Below, piece after piece: positions 15,612-23,363 of a stretch of 64,000 bases of DNA. Within the stretch, counting starts at the first letter, position 1. Each line of letters starts with the position of its first letter. Both the position numbers and the translations under genes were made by a program. Location of the stretch: assembly GCA_003665935.1 (NCBI GenBank), contig QPLR01000003.1, forward strand, positions 455,667 through 519,666, written 5' to 3'. This DNA comes from Halobellus sp. Atlit-31R. Lineage in GTDB: Archaea > Halobacteriota > Halobacteria > Halobacteriales > Haloferacaceae. The notes under the pieces were generated by a model. The model made no database searches and had not been told where the DNA came from. It saw nothing but the letters and a program-made list of their open reading frames with translations.

Positions 15612-17333
15612 GTGAGACCAGTGCTTCGGAAGGCTACCGCTCGACTGGAAGCGCACGCGCTGACGCTCGGAGCCGCAGCGACGGGGCTTCTCCTCCTCGT
15701 CGTCTTCTACTACCCGGTCGCGACGGTGTTCGTCGACGCGGTGCTCGCGGACGGACGACCGACGATCGCCCCGCTCGTCTCGGTGCTCACGTCCCGGTTT
15801 TATCTCGTCGACATCTTCGGGTTCACCGCGTATCAGGCCGTGCTGTCGACGATCGCGTCGGTGGTCCTGGGACTGCCGGGCGCGTGGCTGCTGGCGCGAT
15901 TCGAGTTTCGCGGGCGGGAGACGCTGCGCTCGCTGACGATCCTCCCCTTCGTGATGCCGTCGATTATGGTCGCGATCGGCTTCGTGGCGACGTTCGGCCA
16001 AAACGGGACGCTCAACGCCGTGTTGGGCGCGCTCGGCCTCCCGACCGTCGAGCTGTTGTTCACCATCGAGGCGATCGTGATCGCTCACGCGTTCTACAAC
16101 GCGCCGCTCGTCGCCCGAGTGACGACCGCAGCGTGGGAGAGCGTCGACGCCTCGGCCGTCGAGACCGCGCGAAGCCTCGGCGCGTCGCCGCTGCGGGCGT
16201 TCCGCGACGTCGTGCTCCCGCAACTGCTGCCGGCGATCGCGATCGGTGCGACGCTGACGTTCGTCTTCACCTTCGCGTCGTTTCCGATCGTTCTCGCGCT
16301 CGGGGGGTTCCAACTCGCGACCGTCGAGGTGTTCATCTACTCGCGGATTCAGAACCTCGCGTACGCCGAGGCGGCCGCACTCGCTGTCGTCGAGACGACG
16401 ATCTCGCTGGGGCTGACCTACCTGTACCTCCGGTACGAGGGGCGACAGCGCGCGTCGGGACAGGGGGCGCGCCCGCAGCCGCGGCGGTCCCTGTGGCCGG
16501 TGTCGGCGTCGGTCAGCTCCGCTGCCACACGACTTGGCGTGCTCGCGTACGGCGTCGTCGTCCTCGCGGTGTTCGTCGGCCCGATCGCGTCGATGGTCCT
16601 GACGAGCGTGACTGGGCCGCAGGGTGACCTGACGCTCGATCACTACCGGTTCCTCCTGGAGCGCCAGCGGACGGGGGCGTCGTATCAGGTGCGGCCGCTG
16701 CCGGCGATCCGGAACTCGCTGCTGTTCGGAGCCGGAACGCTCCTCGTCGCGCTTCCGATGGGCGTCGTGATGGCGGTGCTGACCACGCGGCAGTTCCGCG
16801 GTCGCGCCGTCGTCGACGCGCTCTCGATGGCTCCGCTGGCCGTCTCGGGAATCGTCGTCGGTCTCGGGCTGCTCCGCGGGCTCGTCTTCGGATTCGAGGC
16901 GTTCGGCACGCGCATCCAGGTGACCGGTGCGCTCGCCGTCGTCGCCGCGCACGCGGTCGGCGCGTACCCGTTCGTGACACGCAACGTCGCGCCGCTGCTC
17001 GGGAATCTCGACCCGCGGTTAGTCGAGTCCGCCCGGAGTCTCGGTGCGAGTCGCGCGCGGGCGCTCGTCGACGTCGAACTGCCACTCGTCGCCGCGGGCG
17101 TCGTCGCGGGCGCGGCGTTCGCGTTCGCGATCAGCATCGGCGAGTTCGACTCGACGGTCGTCCTCGCGGAGGGATCGACGAGCTACACGATGCCCGTCGC
17201 CGTCGAGCGGTATCTGGGTCGGCGGCTCGGCCCGGCGACCGCGATGGGCTGCATTCTGCTCGCCGTCACGAGCCTGAGTTTCGTGATCATCGAGCGATTC
17301 GGCGGTCGCTACGGCGGCCGGGGTGGATTCTGA
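15612..17333 (+). CDS. thiP: Thiamine-type ABC transporter permease, duplicated
   Basis: A 573-residue permease with two binding-protein-dependent transport domains of about six helices each. EAA-type loops are seen in both halves (ESVDASAVETARSLGASPLRAF near residue 180 and PRLVESARSLGASRARAL near 475). The internally duplicated layout and the ALGGFQLATVEVFIYSRIQNL segment match ThiP. It starts at a GTG whose bases overlap the stop of a 12-codon ATG ORF (15577-15615). It ends 2 nt before the ATPase gene. Confidence 0.85.
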   Translation: MRPVLRKATARLEAHALTLGAAATGLLLLVVFYYPVATVFVDAVLADGRPTIAPLVSVLTSRFYLVDIFGFTAYQAVLSTIASVVLGLPGAWLLARFEFRGRETLRSLTILPFVMPSIMVAIGFVATFGQNGTLNAVLGALGLPTVELLFTIEAIVIAHAFYNAPLVARVTTAAWESVDASAVETARSLGASPLRAFRDVVLPQLLPAIAIGATLTFVFTFASFPIVLALGGFQLATVEVFIYSRIQNLAYAEAAALAVVETTISLGLTYLYLRYEGRQRASGQGARPQPRRSLWPVSASVSSAATRLGVLAYGVVVLAVFVGPIASMVLTSVTGPQGDLTLDHYRFLLERQRTGASYQVRPLPAIRNSLLFGAGTLLVALPMGVVMAVLTTRQFRGRAVVDALSMAPLAVSGIVVGLGLLRGLVFGFEAFGTRIQVTGALAVVAAHAVGAYPFVTRNVAPLLGNLDPRLVESARSLGASRARALVDVELPLVAAGVVAGAAFAFAISIGEFDSTVVLAEGSTSYTMPVAVERYLGRRLGPATAMGCILLAVTSLSFVIIERFGGRYGGRGGF

Positions 17334-17335
17334 CG

Positions 17336-18655
17336 ATGCAACTGACACTGACGAACGTACGGAAGGCGTACGGTGACACGGTCGCGCTCGGCGAAGCCGG
17401 GAAAGATTCCGAGGGGGGCGTCGACCGCGACAGAGCAGGACCGCGTTCGGAGGAGGGCGTCGACCGCGACAGAGCAGGACCGCGTTCGGAGGAGGGCGTC
17501 GATCTCGACGTCGACGACGGTGAGTTCTTTACCCTCGTCGGCCCGTCAGGCTGTGGCAAGACGACGACGCTCCGTCTCGTCGCTGGGTTCGAGACTCCGA
17601 GCTTGGGATCGATACAGTTCGACGGACGGGAGATGCGCGGCGTGCCGCCGGAAGACCGGGACGTCGGGGTCGTCTTCCAGAACTACGCGCTCTTCCCGCA
17701 CCTCTCGGTCGCCGAGAACGTCGCCTACGGCCTCCGGTTCGCCGATCCGCCGGGCGGGGAGAGCCGCGACGAACGGGTCGCATCGCTGCTCGAACTCGTC
17801 GATCTCCCCGACGCCGGCGACCGAGATCCGACCGAGCTGTCGGGGGGACAGCAGCAGCGCGTCGCGCTCGCGCGAGCGCTGGCCCCCGGACCGGACCTGC
17901 TGCTGCTCGACGAGCCGATGAGCGCGCTCGACGCCCGACTCCGGGAGCGGCTTCGGGTGCAGATCAAAGAGATCCAGTCGACGCTCGGGATCACCACGCT
18001 CTACGTGACGCACGACCAGGAGGAGGCGCTCGCGGTCTCCGATCGCGTCGCCGTGATGAACGACGGCGTGGTCGAGCAGGTGGGAACGCCGCGAGCGGTC
18101 TACCGTCGGCCGGCGAGCCGTTTCGTCGCCGAATTCGTCGGTGACAACAACGTCTTCGAGGGGCGGGTCGTTTCGAGTCCAGCGACGGCGGGCTCGGAGG
18201 AATTTCGGGATTCAGTCGCTGACGACGGCGAATCTCCAGTTGAAACGAAGGGGTTAGCGGGGTCGAAGGCGCGAGAGCCGGGAGCCGAGAGACGAAGACG
18301 GGACGACCGCTCTCGGCAGCAGTTCGGGCTCGCAGCGGTCGACGTCGATGGGCGCGACCTCTCGATCGCGACGAGCGAGTCGGTGGGTGTGGGCGACCGG
18401 GTCGTGTTCTGTGTGCGGCCCGAGCAGTTGCGGGTGCTATCGGGCTCGGACGCGCGTTCTGGAGTCGACGGGGACGTGAACGTCCTCGAAGGAACGGTGT
18501 CGGGGACGGAGTTCCTCGGCGAGTCGACGCGGACGTCTCTCCAGTGGAACGGTCAGAAACTGACCGTTCGATCTGTGGATCCGCTCGACGGCGACGTTCG
18601 GGTCAGGTTCGACGCCGCAGCAGCCCACGTCGTTACCATCGACCGCGACGCGTAG
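17336..18655 (+). CDS. thiQ: Thiamine-type ABC transporter ATPase with insertions
   Basis: Cytoplasmic ATPase of the importer, 439 residues. Walker A GPSGCGKTT, Q-loop FQNYALFPHL, signature LSGGQQQR, Walker B LLLDEP and the H-loop YVTHDQEEA are intact; a TOBE-like C-terminal region follows. Two oddities stand out. An insertion after VAL near residue 20 carries two copies of GVDRDRAGPRSEE before the canonical GVDLDV strand. A non-conserved Ser/Glu/Arg-rich linker around 280-325 interrupts the C-terminal domain and contains an ORB-like sequence. Confidence 0.87.
   Translation: MQLTLTNVRKAYGDTVALGEAGKDSEGGVDRDRAGPRSEEGVDRDRAGPRSEEGVDLDVDDGEFFTLVGPSGCGKTTTLRLVAGFETPSLGSIQFDGREMRGVPPEDRDVGVVFQNYALFPHLSVAENVAYGLRFADPPGGESRDERVASLLELVDLPDAGDRDPTELSGGQQQRVALARALAPGPDLLLLDEPMSALDARLRERLRVQIKEIQSTLGITTLYVTHDQEEALAVSDRVAVMNDGVVEQVGTPRAVYRRPASRFVAEFVGDNNVFEGRVVSSPATAGSEEFRDSVADDGESPVETKGLAGSKAREPGAERRRRDDRSRQQFGLAAVDVDGRDLSIATSESVGVGDRVVFCVRPEQLRVLSGSDARSGVDGDVNVLEGTVSGTEFLGESTRTSLQWNGQKLTVRSVDPLDGDVRVRFDAAAAHVVTIDRDA
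17416..17493 (+). repeat. Two 39-bp direct tandem repeats inside the ABC ATPase
   Basis: Units at 17416-17454 and 17455-17493 are near-identical, and a third copy begins at 17494 with the native GVD codons. The unit adds 13 residues per copy and keeps the reading frame. Confidence 0.85.
18233..18254 (+). other. Exact 22-bp copy of an origin ORB inside an ABC ATPase gene
   Basis: The 22 bases read TCTCCAGTTGAAACG followed by AAGGGGT. They are identical to the reverse complement of the left origin box (within 24691-24712). They fall in the poorly conserved linker of the ATPase gene. Confidence 0.65.
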
Positions 18656-18705
18656 TGGAGGTCGTGTGGGGTCAGGGCGCGACGTGTAGTGGAGGTCGTG
18701 TGGGG

Positions 18706-19386
18706 TCAGGGCGCGACGCCGACCGTGAGCAGCGTGCCGTACGTCCGGTAGCGCTCGACCATCGCCTCCCGAGAGTCCCAGTCGTCCGTCGGGAACGACT
18801 CGGCGGATGGGATGTCGATCTCGCGGTCCGGGATCGAATCCTGTTCGGCGACGTAGAGGCCAGCCTCGCGGAACTTCTGCCGATACTGCTCCGCGGACCA
18901 GCGCGTCATATCGACGTCGATCCCGTCCTGCCACGCGTGGGAGTGAACGTTCTCCTCGTAGTAGTTCACGGCGCAGTAGAAGGTCCCGCCGGGGCGGAGG
19001 ATCCGTCGGATCTCTGCCAGGGTGTGCTCGGGATCCGAAGCGTAGTAGAAGGCCTCCATACTCCAGACGTGGTCGACGCTGTCGTCCGCGAAGGGCAGTT
19101 CGTCGAAGTCGCCGACGAGATAGGCGACGTCTGAGTCGTTGGTGTAGGACCGTGCGTTCTGCGCCATCGCGGGAGAACCATCGAGGCCGTACACGCGGCC
19201 GGCGTCCTGTGTATCGCGGAGCGCGCGGCCGGCGTAGCCGCTCCCGCACCCGAGGTCGAGGACTGTGTCGCCCGTTTCGATCGGCATCCGGGCGAGCGCG
19301 TGCTTTGCGGTGTGCCAGTGTCGTTGTTCCATTCCCCGGTCGCGGCCCTCTGCCGCCCAGGCGTCGAATTCGGCTCGAACGCTCAT
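18706..19386 (-). CDS. Class I SAM-dependent methyltransferase
   Basis: A 226-residue methyltransferase. Motif I VLDLGCGSGYAGRAL (SAM-binding loop), VYGLDGSPAMAQNAR (motif II acidic residue) and the Methyltransf_11-type LPFADDSVDHVWSMEAFYYASDPEHTLAEIRRILRPGG stretch are clear. Substrate unknown; the UbiE/Coq5-like C-terminal half suggests a small molecule. The start MSVRAEFDAWA at 19386 is chosen because upstream in-frame codons run through the repeat tract at 19416-19510 and are not protein-like. Confidence 0.85.
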   Translation of the reverse strand: MSVRAEFDAWAAEGRDRGMEQRHWHTAKHALARMPIETGDTVLDLGCGSGYAGRALRDTQDAGRVYGLDGSPAMAQNARSYTNDSDVAYLVGDFDELPFADDSVDHVWSMEAFYYASDPEHTLAEIRRILRPGGTFYCAVNYYEENVHSHAWQDGIDVDMTRWSAEQYRQKFREAGLYVAEQDSIPDREIDIPSAESFPTDDWDSREAMVERYRTYGTLLTVGVAP

Positions 19387-19415
19387 ACGCACGCCTCGAC
19401 CGCGCGGGACAAGAA

Positions 19416-19510
19416 GCGTCGGGTTTCGGGTGGAAAACGGAGCGTCGGGTTTCGGGTGGGCGTCGAAGTGCCGACTTTCGGGTGGAAAACGGAGTGTCGG
19501 GTTTCGGTCG
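19416..19510. repeat. Degenerate 26-30-bp repeats upstream of the methyltransferase
   Basis: At least three imperfect copies of a unit containing GTCGGGTTTCGGGTGG and GAAAACGGAG are arranged in tandem, with one truncated. They lie in the divergent gap before the methyltransferase and membrane-protein genes. Confidence 0.7.
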
Positions 19511-19522
19511 CGCATTGTGAGG

Positions 19523-19540
19523 GCCGGGTATATACCCGGC
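19523..19540. promoter_or_regulatory. 18-bp perfect palindrome with central TATA
   Basis: GCCGGGTATATACCCGGC. The central TATATA is 26 nt before the ATG at 19558, so it is very likely the TATA box of that gene, set inside a symmetric site that a dimeric regulator could bind. Confidence 0.65.
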
Positions 19541-19557
19541 GGGGAGCGAAATGAAGT

Positions 19558-20013
19558 ATGGTCGGACGTCGCCGTCGATTCGCGCTCGCCGACACCGTGC
19601 AGCAGATCGTCGGCGGGTTCCTGCTCGCTGGGCCGTTCGTCGTCACCGAGGAGGTGTGGGTACTGGCGCAGAATATGTCGTCGCTGCAGGCGCTCCTCAC
19701 CGTGTTCATCGTCTTCGCCGTGGGCTACGGCGCACTCTACAAAGCCGACGACAGAGACCCGGACCGGGAGACGGAGGTGGGCGGGATTCCGCTCCGATTC
19801 ATCTCGCTCATCGCCGTCTCGTATCTCTCGGTGCTCATCCTCGCGGTTGCGTTCGACGCTCCATCGACCTTTCTGGGTTCCGTAGCACCGCGATCGATGA
19901 CCGTATTCGGCGTCACAGTGGCGATCGGAATGGTCGACGCGACGCTCAAAGCCACCAGCATCGGCGCGATATTCAGCGTCATCGGCGCGGCGACCGCGGA
20001 CTCGCTGTACTGA
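19558..20013 (+). CDS. DUF2391-like integral membrane protein
   Basis: A 151-residue membrane protein with four predicted helices: GGFLLAGPFVVTEEVW, SLQALLTVFIVFAVGYGALY, LRFISLIAVSYLSVLILAVAF and the C-terminal AIGMVDATLKATSIGAIFSVIGAA. The layout fits the DUF2391 (TIGR02587-like) membrane proteins; function unknown. It is a monocistronic, probably leaderless message from the palindromic TATA at 19523-19540. Confidence 0.6.
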   Translation: MVGRRRRFALADTVQQIVGGFLLAGPFVVTEEVWVLAQNMSSLQALLTVFIVFAVGYGALYKADDRDPDRETEVGGIPLRFISLIAVSYLSVLILAVAFDAPSTFLGSVAPRSMTVFGVTVAIGMVDATLKATSIGAIFSVIGAATADSLY

Positions 20014-20087
20014 ACGGTCTTCGAGCGTGGTCGCAGCGGCGACCGACTCTCCCGCACGATTAAGTCAGCGGGGTCAGACCTACGGGT

Positions 20088-20666
20088 ATGGATTACGATC
20101 TCGCTATCGAAGACGCACCGGATACGATCCCCGGCGGTACAGGTATTCTCCTGCTCCATCCGAGCATCGGTGAGACGGACCGCATCGATACGGACTTTCT
20201 CAAGACGGACACGGATCACTTCCTGGTGATCTCCACGCGGACCACGGCCCGTGAAGTCGAGCAGAAACTGGAGCACTACGACGTCGACGAGGAGAAAGCG
20301 GTCATTCTGGACACGCTCTCGGTCGAGCGAGGGTACTCACGTCGCGGGACGGACCACGTCCACTACGTCTCCGCACCGGACGATCTGGACGGGATCGTCG
20401 CGCAGACGCGGGAGTTCCTCGAATCACACGACGGAAAGGTCCGCGTCAGCGTCGATTCGGTGACCGAGATGGCGTATTACGCGGACGTCGACGGCGCATA
20501 CGAGGCGAGCGAGCAACTGCTCGAACTGCTCGACGAACACGACGCCGTCGGGCTGTTCCACCTCTCGAACGAGGTACACGACGAAGAGACGATCGAGCGA
20601 TTCCGCGGCCTCTTCGACGCGGTCGTCGAACTCGACGTGAGCGGCGACGTCAACGCCGAGTTTTGA
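20088..20666 (+). CDS. RecA/KaiC-fold-like haloarchaeal protein lacking Walker A
   Basis: A 192-residue acidic protein with the alternating strand-helix pattern of RAD55/KaiC-like ATPase domains (GTGILLLHPSIGE, DHFLVISTRTTAREVEQKLEHYDVD, AVILDTLSVERGY, HDAVGLFHLSNEVHDEETIERFRGLFDAVVELD). The loop where a P-loop should be is GETDR, without GKT/S, so ATP hydrolysis is unlikely. Haloarchaea encode many such degenerate KaiC-like proteins, often with signalling genes. Function unknown. Confidence 0.5.
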   Translation: MDYDLAIEDAPDTIPGGTGILLLHPSIGETDRIDTDFLKTDTDHFLVISTRTTAREVEQKLEHYDVDEEKAVILDTLSVERGYSRRGTDHVHYVSAPDDLDGIVAQTREFLESHDGKVRVSVDSVTEMAYYADVDGAYEASEQLLELLDEHDAVGLFHLSNEVHDEETIERFRGLFDAVVELDVSGDVNAEF

Positions 20667-20700
20667 GCTGGCCGGAGCACTCCTGCCGGCGCCGAGGTCG

Positions 20701-20860
20701 CCGCTACGCTCCCGACGGCTTTCGCTGCGAGGCCGCTACGCTCCCGACGGCTTTCGCTGCGAGGCCGCTACGCTCCCGACGGCTTTCGATGCGAGACCGC
20801 CACGCTCCCGACGGCTTTCGCTGCGAGACCGCCACGCTCCCGACGGCTTTCGCTGCGAGG
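20701..20860. repeat. Five 32-bp tandem repeats between convergent genes
   Basis: Five contiguous copies of a 32-bp unit (begins CCGCTACGCTCCCGACGG, ends TGCGAGG). Copies 1-3 carry GCTACG and copies 4-5 carry GCCACG. There are no spacers, so it is not CRISPR. It fills the gap between two convergent genes and may act in termination. Confidence 0.9.
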
Positions 20861-20875
20861 CCGTTCGTCGGGCGG

Positions 20876-21676
20876 TCATTCGTGCCGGTCCGACCCCTCT
20901 TCGAGCTTCTCGAAGGTCTTCTCCGCCCATTGGACGCCGTAATCCGCGCCGTATTCGAGGAACGCCTGGGTGTCGAGAGCGGCGAACGGTGCGGGGAGGT
21001 CGAGGCCGTGTTTGACCGCCGAGCAGGCGTACTCGGTGGCTTCGGCGAACGACGTCTGCCCGCGAGCGACGGCCCGCGGGAGCGTCGAGAGCCGACCCTC
21101 GAGCCGCTGGCCGGCGTCGGCCCAAGCGTCGAAGAGGCGGGGGTGGGACTCCTCCCACGCGGTGAACGTCTGTCGGGTCTGCAGCCCCAGCCAGGCGTCG
21201 TAGAGCGCAGCGGCGATCTGATAGACCTCCGCGGGACCGAGCGGGACGACGTGGTCGAGTTCACGATACTGTGCGCCGAAGAGCGGGAGGAAGTGCTCGG
21301 GCGCGTCGGTTCCGAGCTGGACGAAGGCCTCCGCGAGGAGGAAATCGAGGAACTCGCTCGGAGTACCCTCGGCGCGTTTCTTCACGAGCACGGTCGGCGG
21401 CGTCGTCTGCCGTGCCCAGGTGACGGTGCCGTCGCCGGGCATTCCGACGGTGAAATCCGAACTCGCGTAGGTGACGAGGGCGCTCGGTGCGTCCCCAGGG
21501 AGCCAATCGGACGGGTACGTCGCCGGGTCGAGTCCGTCCGCGAGGAGGCCGAGATCCTCGGCTGCGGCCGGTGGGATCGTCTCGAAGTCGGCCGCGACGT
21601 CGAGAACGAGCGCGTCAGGAGCGTGGTCTGCGCGGACGGCGGCGACGTCGTCGGCGAGGTCACGTCGATCGAACAT
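20876..21676 (-). CDS. Haloarchaeal conserved protein, unrecognised
   Basis: A 266-residue soluble acidic protein, mostly helical in its second half (PAEVYQIAAALYDAWLGLQTRQTF and TEYACSAVKHGLDLPAPFAALD). No catalytic motif, metal site or membrane segment can be pointed to. The first 110 residues look like a mixed alpha/beta domain. It ends right beside the 32-bp repeat array. Function cannot be assigned from sequence. Confidence 0.6.
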   Translation of the reverse strand: MFDRRDLADDVAAVRADHAPDALVLDVAADFETIPPAAAEDLGLLADGLDPATYPSDWLPGDAPSALVTYASSDFTVGMPGDGTVTWARQTTPPTVLVKKRAEGTPSEFLDFLLAEAFVQLGTDAPEHFLPLFGAQYRELDHVVPLGPAEVYQIAAALYDAWLGLQTRQTFTAWEESHPRLFDAWADAGQRLEGRLSTLPRAVARGQTSFAEATEYACSAVKHGLDLPAPFAALDTQAFLEYGADYGVQWAEKTFEKLEEGSDRHE

Positions 21677-21805
21677 ATCTCCGGTTGGAGACGCGATGAC
21701 TTCAGGTCCGCGCCTCGAGGCGAGGGCTAGAAGCGAAACATCGGCGATTTCGACTCGGTCGGAAGAGCTGCTCGGGGCTGTTCGATCGAACTGCTGGAGG
21801 GAGCG

Positions 21806-21895
21806 TTACCCGAACGCGAGCGCGAAAATGATCGCAATCGCGAGGACGGCCGACACACCGACAGTTCCGAGGACGATCTTCGTCGCTTGGCTCAT
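21806..21895 (-). CDS. 29-residue single-span membrane microprotein
   Basis: A very short ORF, MSQATKIVLGTVGVSAVL followed by a hydrophobic run ending ALAFG. It is almost entirely one transmembrane helix with a polar N-terminus carrying one Lys. A TATA-like TTTAAG lies 27 nt before the ATG, which supports a real leaderless gene despite the length. Small hydrophobic proteins of this type occur in haloarchaea, with roles mostly unknown. Confidence 0.55.
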   Translation of the reverse strand: MSQATKIVLGTVGVSAVLAIAIIFALAFG

Positions 21896-21919
21896 ACTGT
21901 CACTCTTTCAGCGGGGGCG

Positions 21920-21925
21920 CTTAAA
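21920..21925 (-). promoter_or_regulatory. TATA-like box of the membrane microprotein
   Basis: TTTAAG on the minus strand, about 27 nt before the ATG at 21895. Confidence 0.45.
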
Positions 21926-21998
21926 GCCTTCAATCCGTTGTTGCGGGAGTCTGCCCGGAGAACGAGGTGGGGCGTCAAAGAGTACGATCGACAGCTGC

Positions 21999-22128
21999 GG
22001 GTTCTCTGAACTGTCGGGTGCTGTGAGTTCTCGGAACTGCCGGGTGCTGTGAGTTCTCGGAACTGCCGGGTGCTATGAGTTCTCGGAACTGCCGGGTGCT
22101 ATGAGTTCTCGGAACTGTCGGGCGTCGT
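21999..22128. repeat. 26-bp tandem repeats spanning the oapC 3' end
   Basis: About five copies at 26-bp spacing (clear units begin at 22025, 22051, 22077 and 22103; the first, near 21999, is degenerate). The last unit contains the C-terminal codons and stop of the oapC gene. Each unit contains AGTTC-TCG-GAACT, a small hairpin. Confidence 0.85.
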
Positions 22129-23187
22129 GTCCCAGGTGTCCGGGACCTCGATGACGTAGCGGCCGTCTTCCTGCAGCGAGATGATGTACTCGGTCCGGTC
22201 GTACAGTTCCATCAGGTTGAGTTCGTACTCGCCGGGCGCGACGATGCGGATGCTCTCGAACTGCTGATTCAGCTCTTCGCGCAGCTCGTCGAGGTCAGGA
22301 CGCTCGTCGCTCGACGGCTCGATGACGCGCCCCTCGGACGTGGTCGGCGGTTCGTCCGGATCCGGGGCAGGGTCGTCTGTTTCCCCGGCGGAGGCGACGG
22401 TCCCGGAGTCAGAGTCGTCTGGACCTGCAGCCGCGATCTCATCGGGTGAGACCACGTCGCTACGGGCGTTCGCCTGCGCGGTGTTCTCCTTCGGGGAGAT
22501 GGTCGCGCGGGAGTCCGTACTAGTGGAGTCGCTGCTCGCTCTCGTCGCGTCGGGTTCGCCGCTCGCCGCGTCCGGAGCAGGTGACGTCGGGTCGGTGGAG
22601 TCGGCGTCGGGGTCCGGGCGGGACCGCTGCTGGTCGCGACGAGTCGGCCGATCCCGAGATGACGACTCGGCCCGATCCCGAGATGACGACTCGGTCCGCC
22701 CCGATCGATCCGACGAGTCGCCGTCACCACGTTGGTTCACCCACTGTCGGGACGGGTCCGGCCGGTCCCGCGTCGAATCCTGTGCGTGCTGCTTCCGGCC
22801 TGGTGTTGCGGTGTCTGCGTCCGAAGCGTTGCCCAGAACTCGGTCCGCGGCCTCACGCCAGGCGTTCGACCCGCCGGAGCTGTCGGTCGGAGACGGGTCA
22901 GGGGCATCGCTCCCGGTGGACGGTGAGGGGTCAGGGGCATCGTTTCTGGTGGACGGAGTGTCAGCGCGCGGGTGGGTGTCCGACGGTTCGGCTGTCGTTC
23001 CACTCGCTGCGTCGGGCTCTCGTGCCTCGGAGTTTCGATCCTCGACTGTGCGACTGTGCTCGTCTGTCTCTGTCGCGGACGAGGGACGGAACTGGAACTT
23101 GTTGCCGCCGCAGTTCGGACAGCCCGACAGCATCTCCTTCGACCCGTCAGCGAACACGCGTCCGCAGTTTGTGCATTCGTGAGGCAT
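22099..23187 (-). CDS. oapC: Origin-associated zinc-ribbon protein OapC
   Basis: A 362-residue protein. An N-terminal zinc ribbon (CTNCGRVF and GCPNCGG, residues about 5-27) is followed by a long disordered Asp/Ser/Thr/Pro-rich region (about 40-290). A conserved C-terminal domain ends it (FESIRIVAPGEYELNLMELYDRTEYIISLQEDGRYVIEVPD). Its position next to oapB, oapA and an orc1-linked origin identifies it as OapC. Function is unknown; an origin-linked role is proposed for the set. The disordered part holds an internal duplication (RDRAESSSRDR). The 3' end merges into tandem repeats. Confidence 0.8.
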   Translation of the reverse strand: MPHECTNCGRVFADGSKEMLSGCPNCGGNKFQFRPSSATETDEHSRTVEDRNSEAREPDAASGTTAEPSDTHPRADTPSTRNDAPDPSPSTGSDAPDPSPTDSSGGSNAWREAADRVLGNASDADTATPGRKQHAQDSTRDRPDPSRQWVNQRGDGDSSDRSGRTESSSRDRAESSSRDRPTRRDQQRSRPDPDADSTDPTSPAPDAASGEPDATRASSDSTSTDSRATISPKENTAQANARSDVVSPDEIAAAGPDDSDSGTVASAGETDDPAPDPDEPPTTSEGRVIEPSSDERPDLDELREELNQQFESIRIVAPGEYELNLMELYDRTEYIISLQEDGRYVIEVPDTWDTTPDSSENS

Positions 23188-23363
23188 CTGTGGTTACTGT
23201 GGAGGGGTCCGTTTCGTGTGGAGCGGCGCGGGGACGTGGCGTAGTGCGGGTTCGTCGGACTTCGGTCCGCGACGATGGGCGTGGCCGCGTCGCCGACGAG
23301 AGCGCCGCTGACGCCGTGTGGCGCCGACGTCCGCCCGCCGAACGGAAGCGCGGTGCGGCGTCA

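Noticed and set aside
15577..15615. 12-codon ORF before the ABC permease as a gene
   Set aside because: Too short and Pro/Ala/Arg-rich. The GTGA overlap is noted elsewhere, but no SD or promoter supports it.
20701..20860. CRISPR array
   Set aside because: The units are contiguous with no unique spacers and there are no cas genes in the window.
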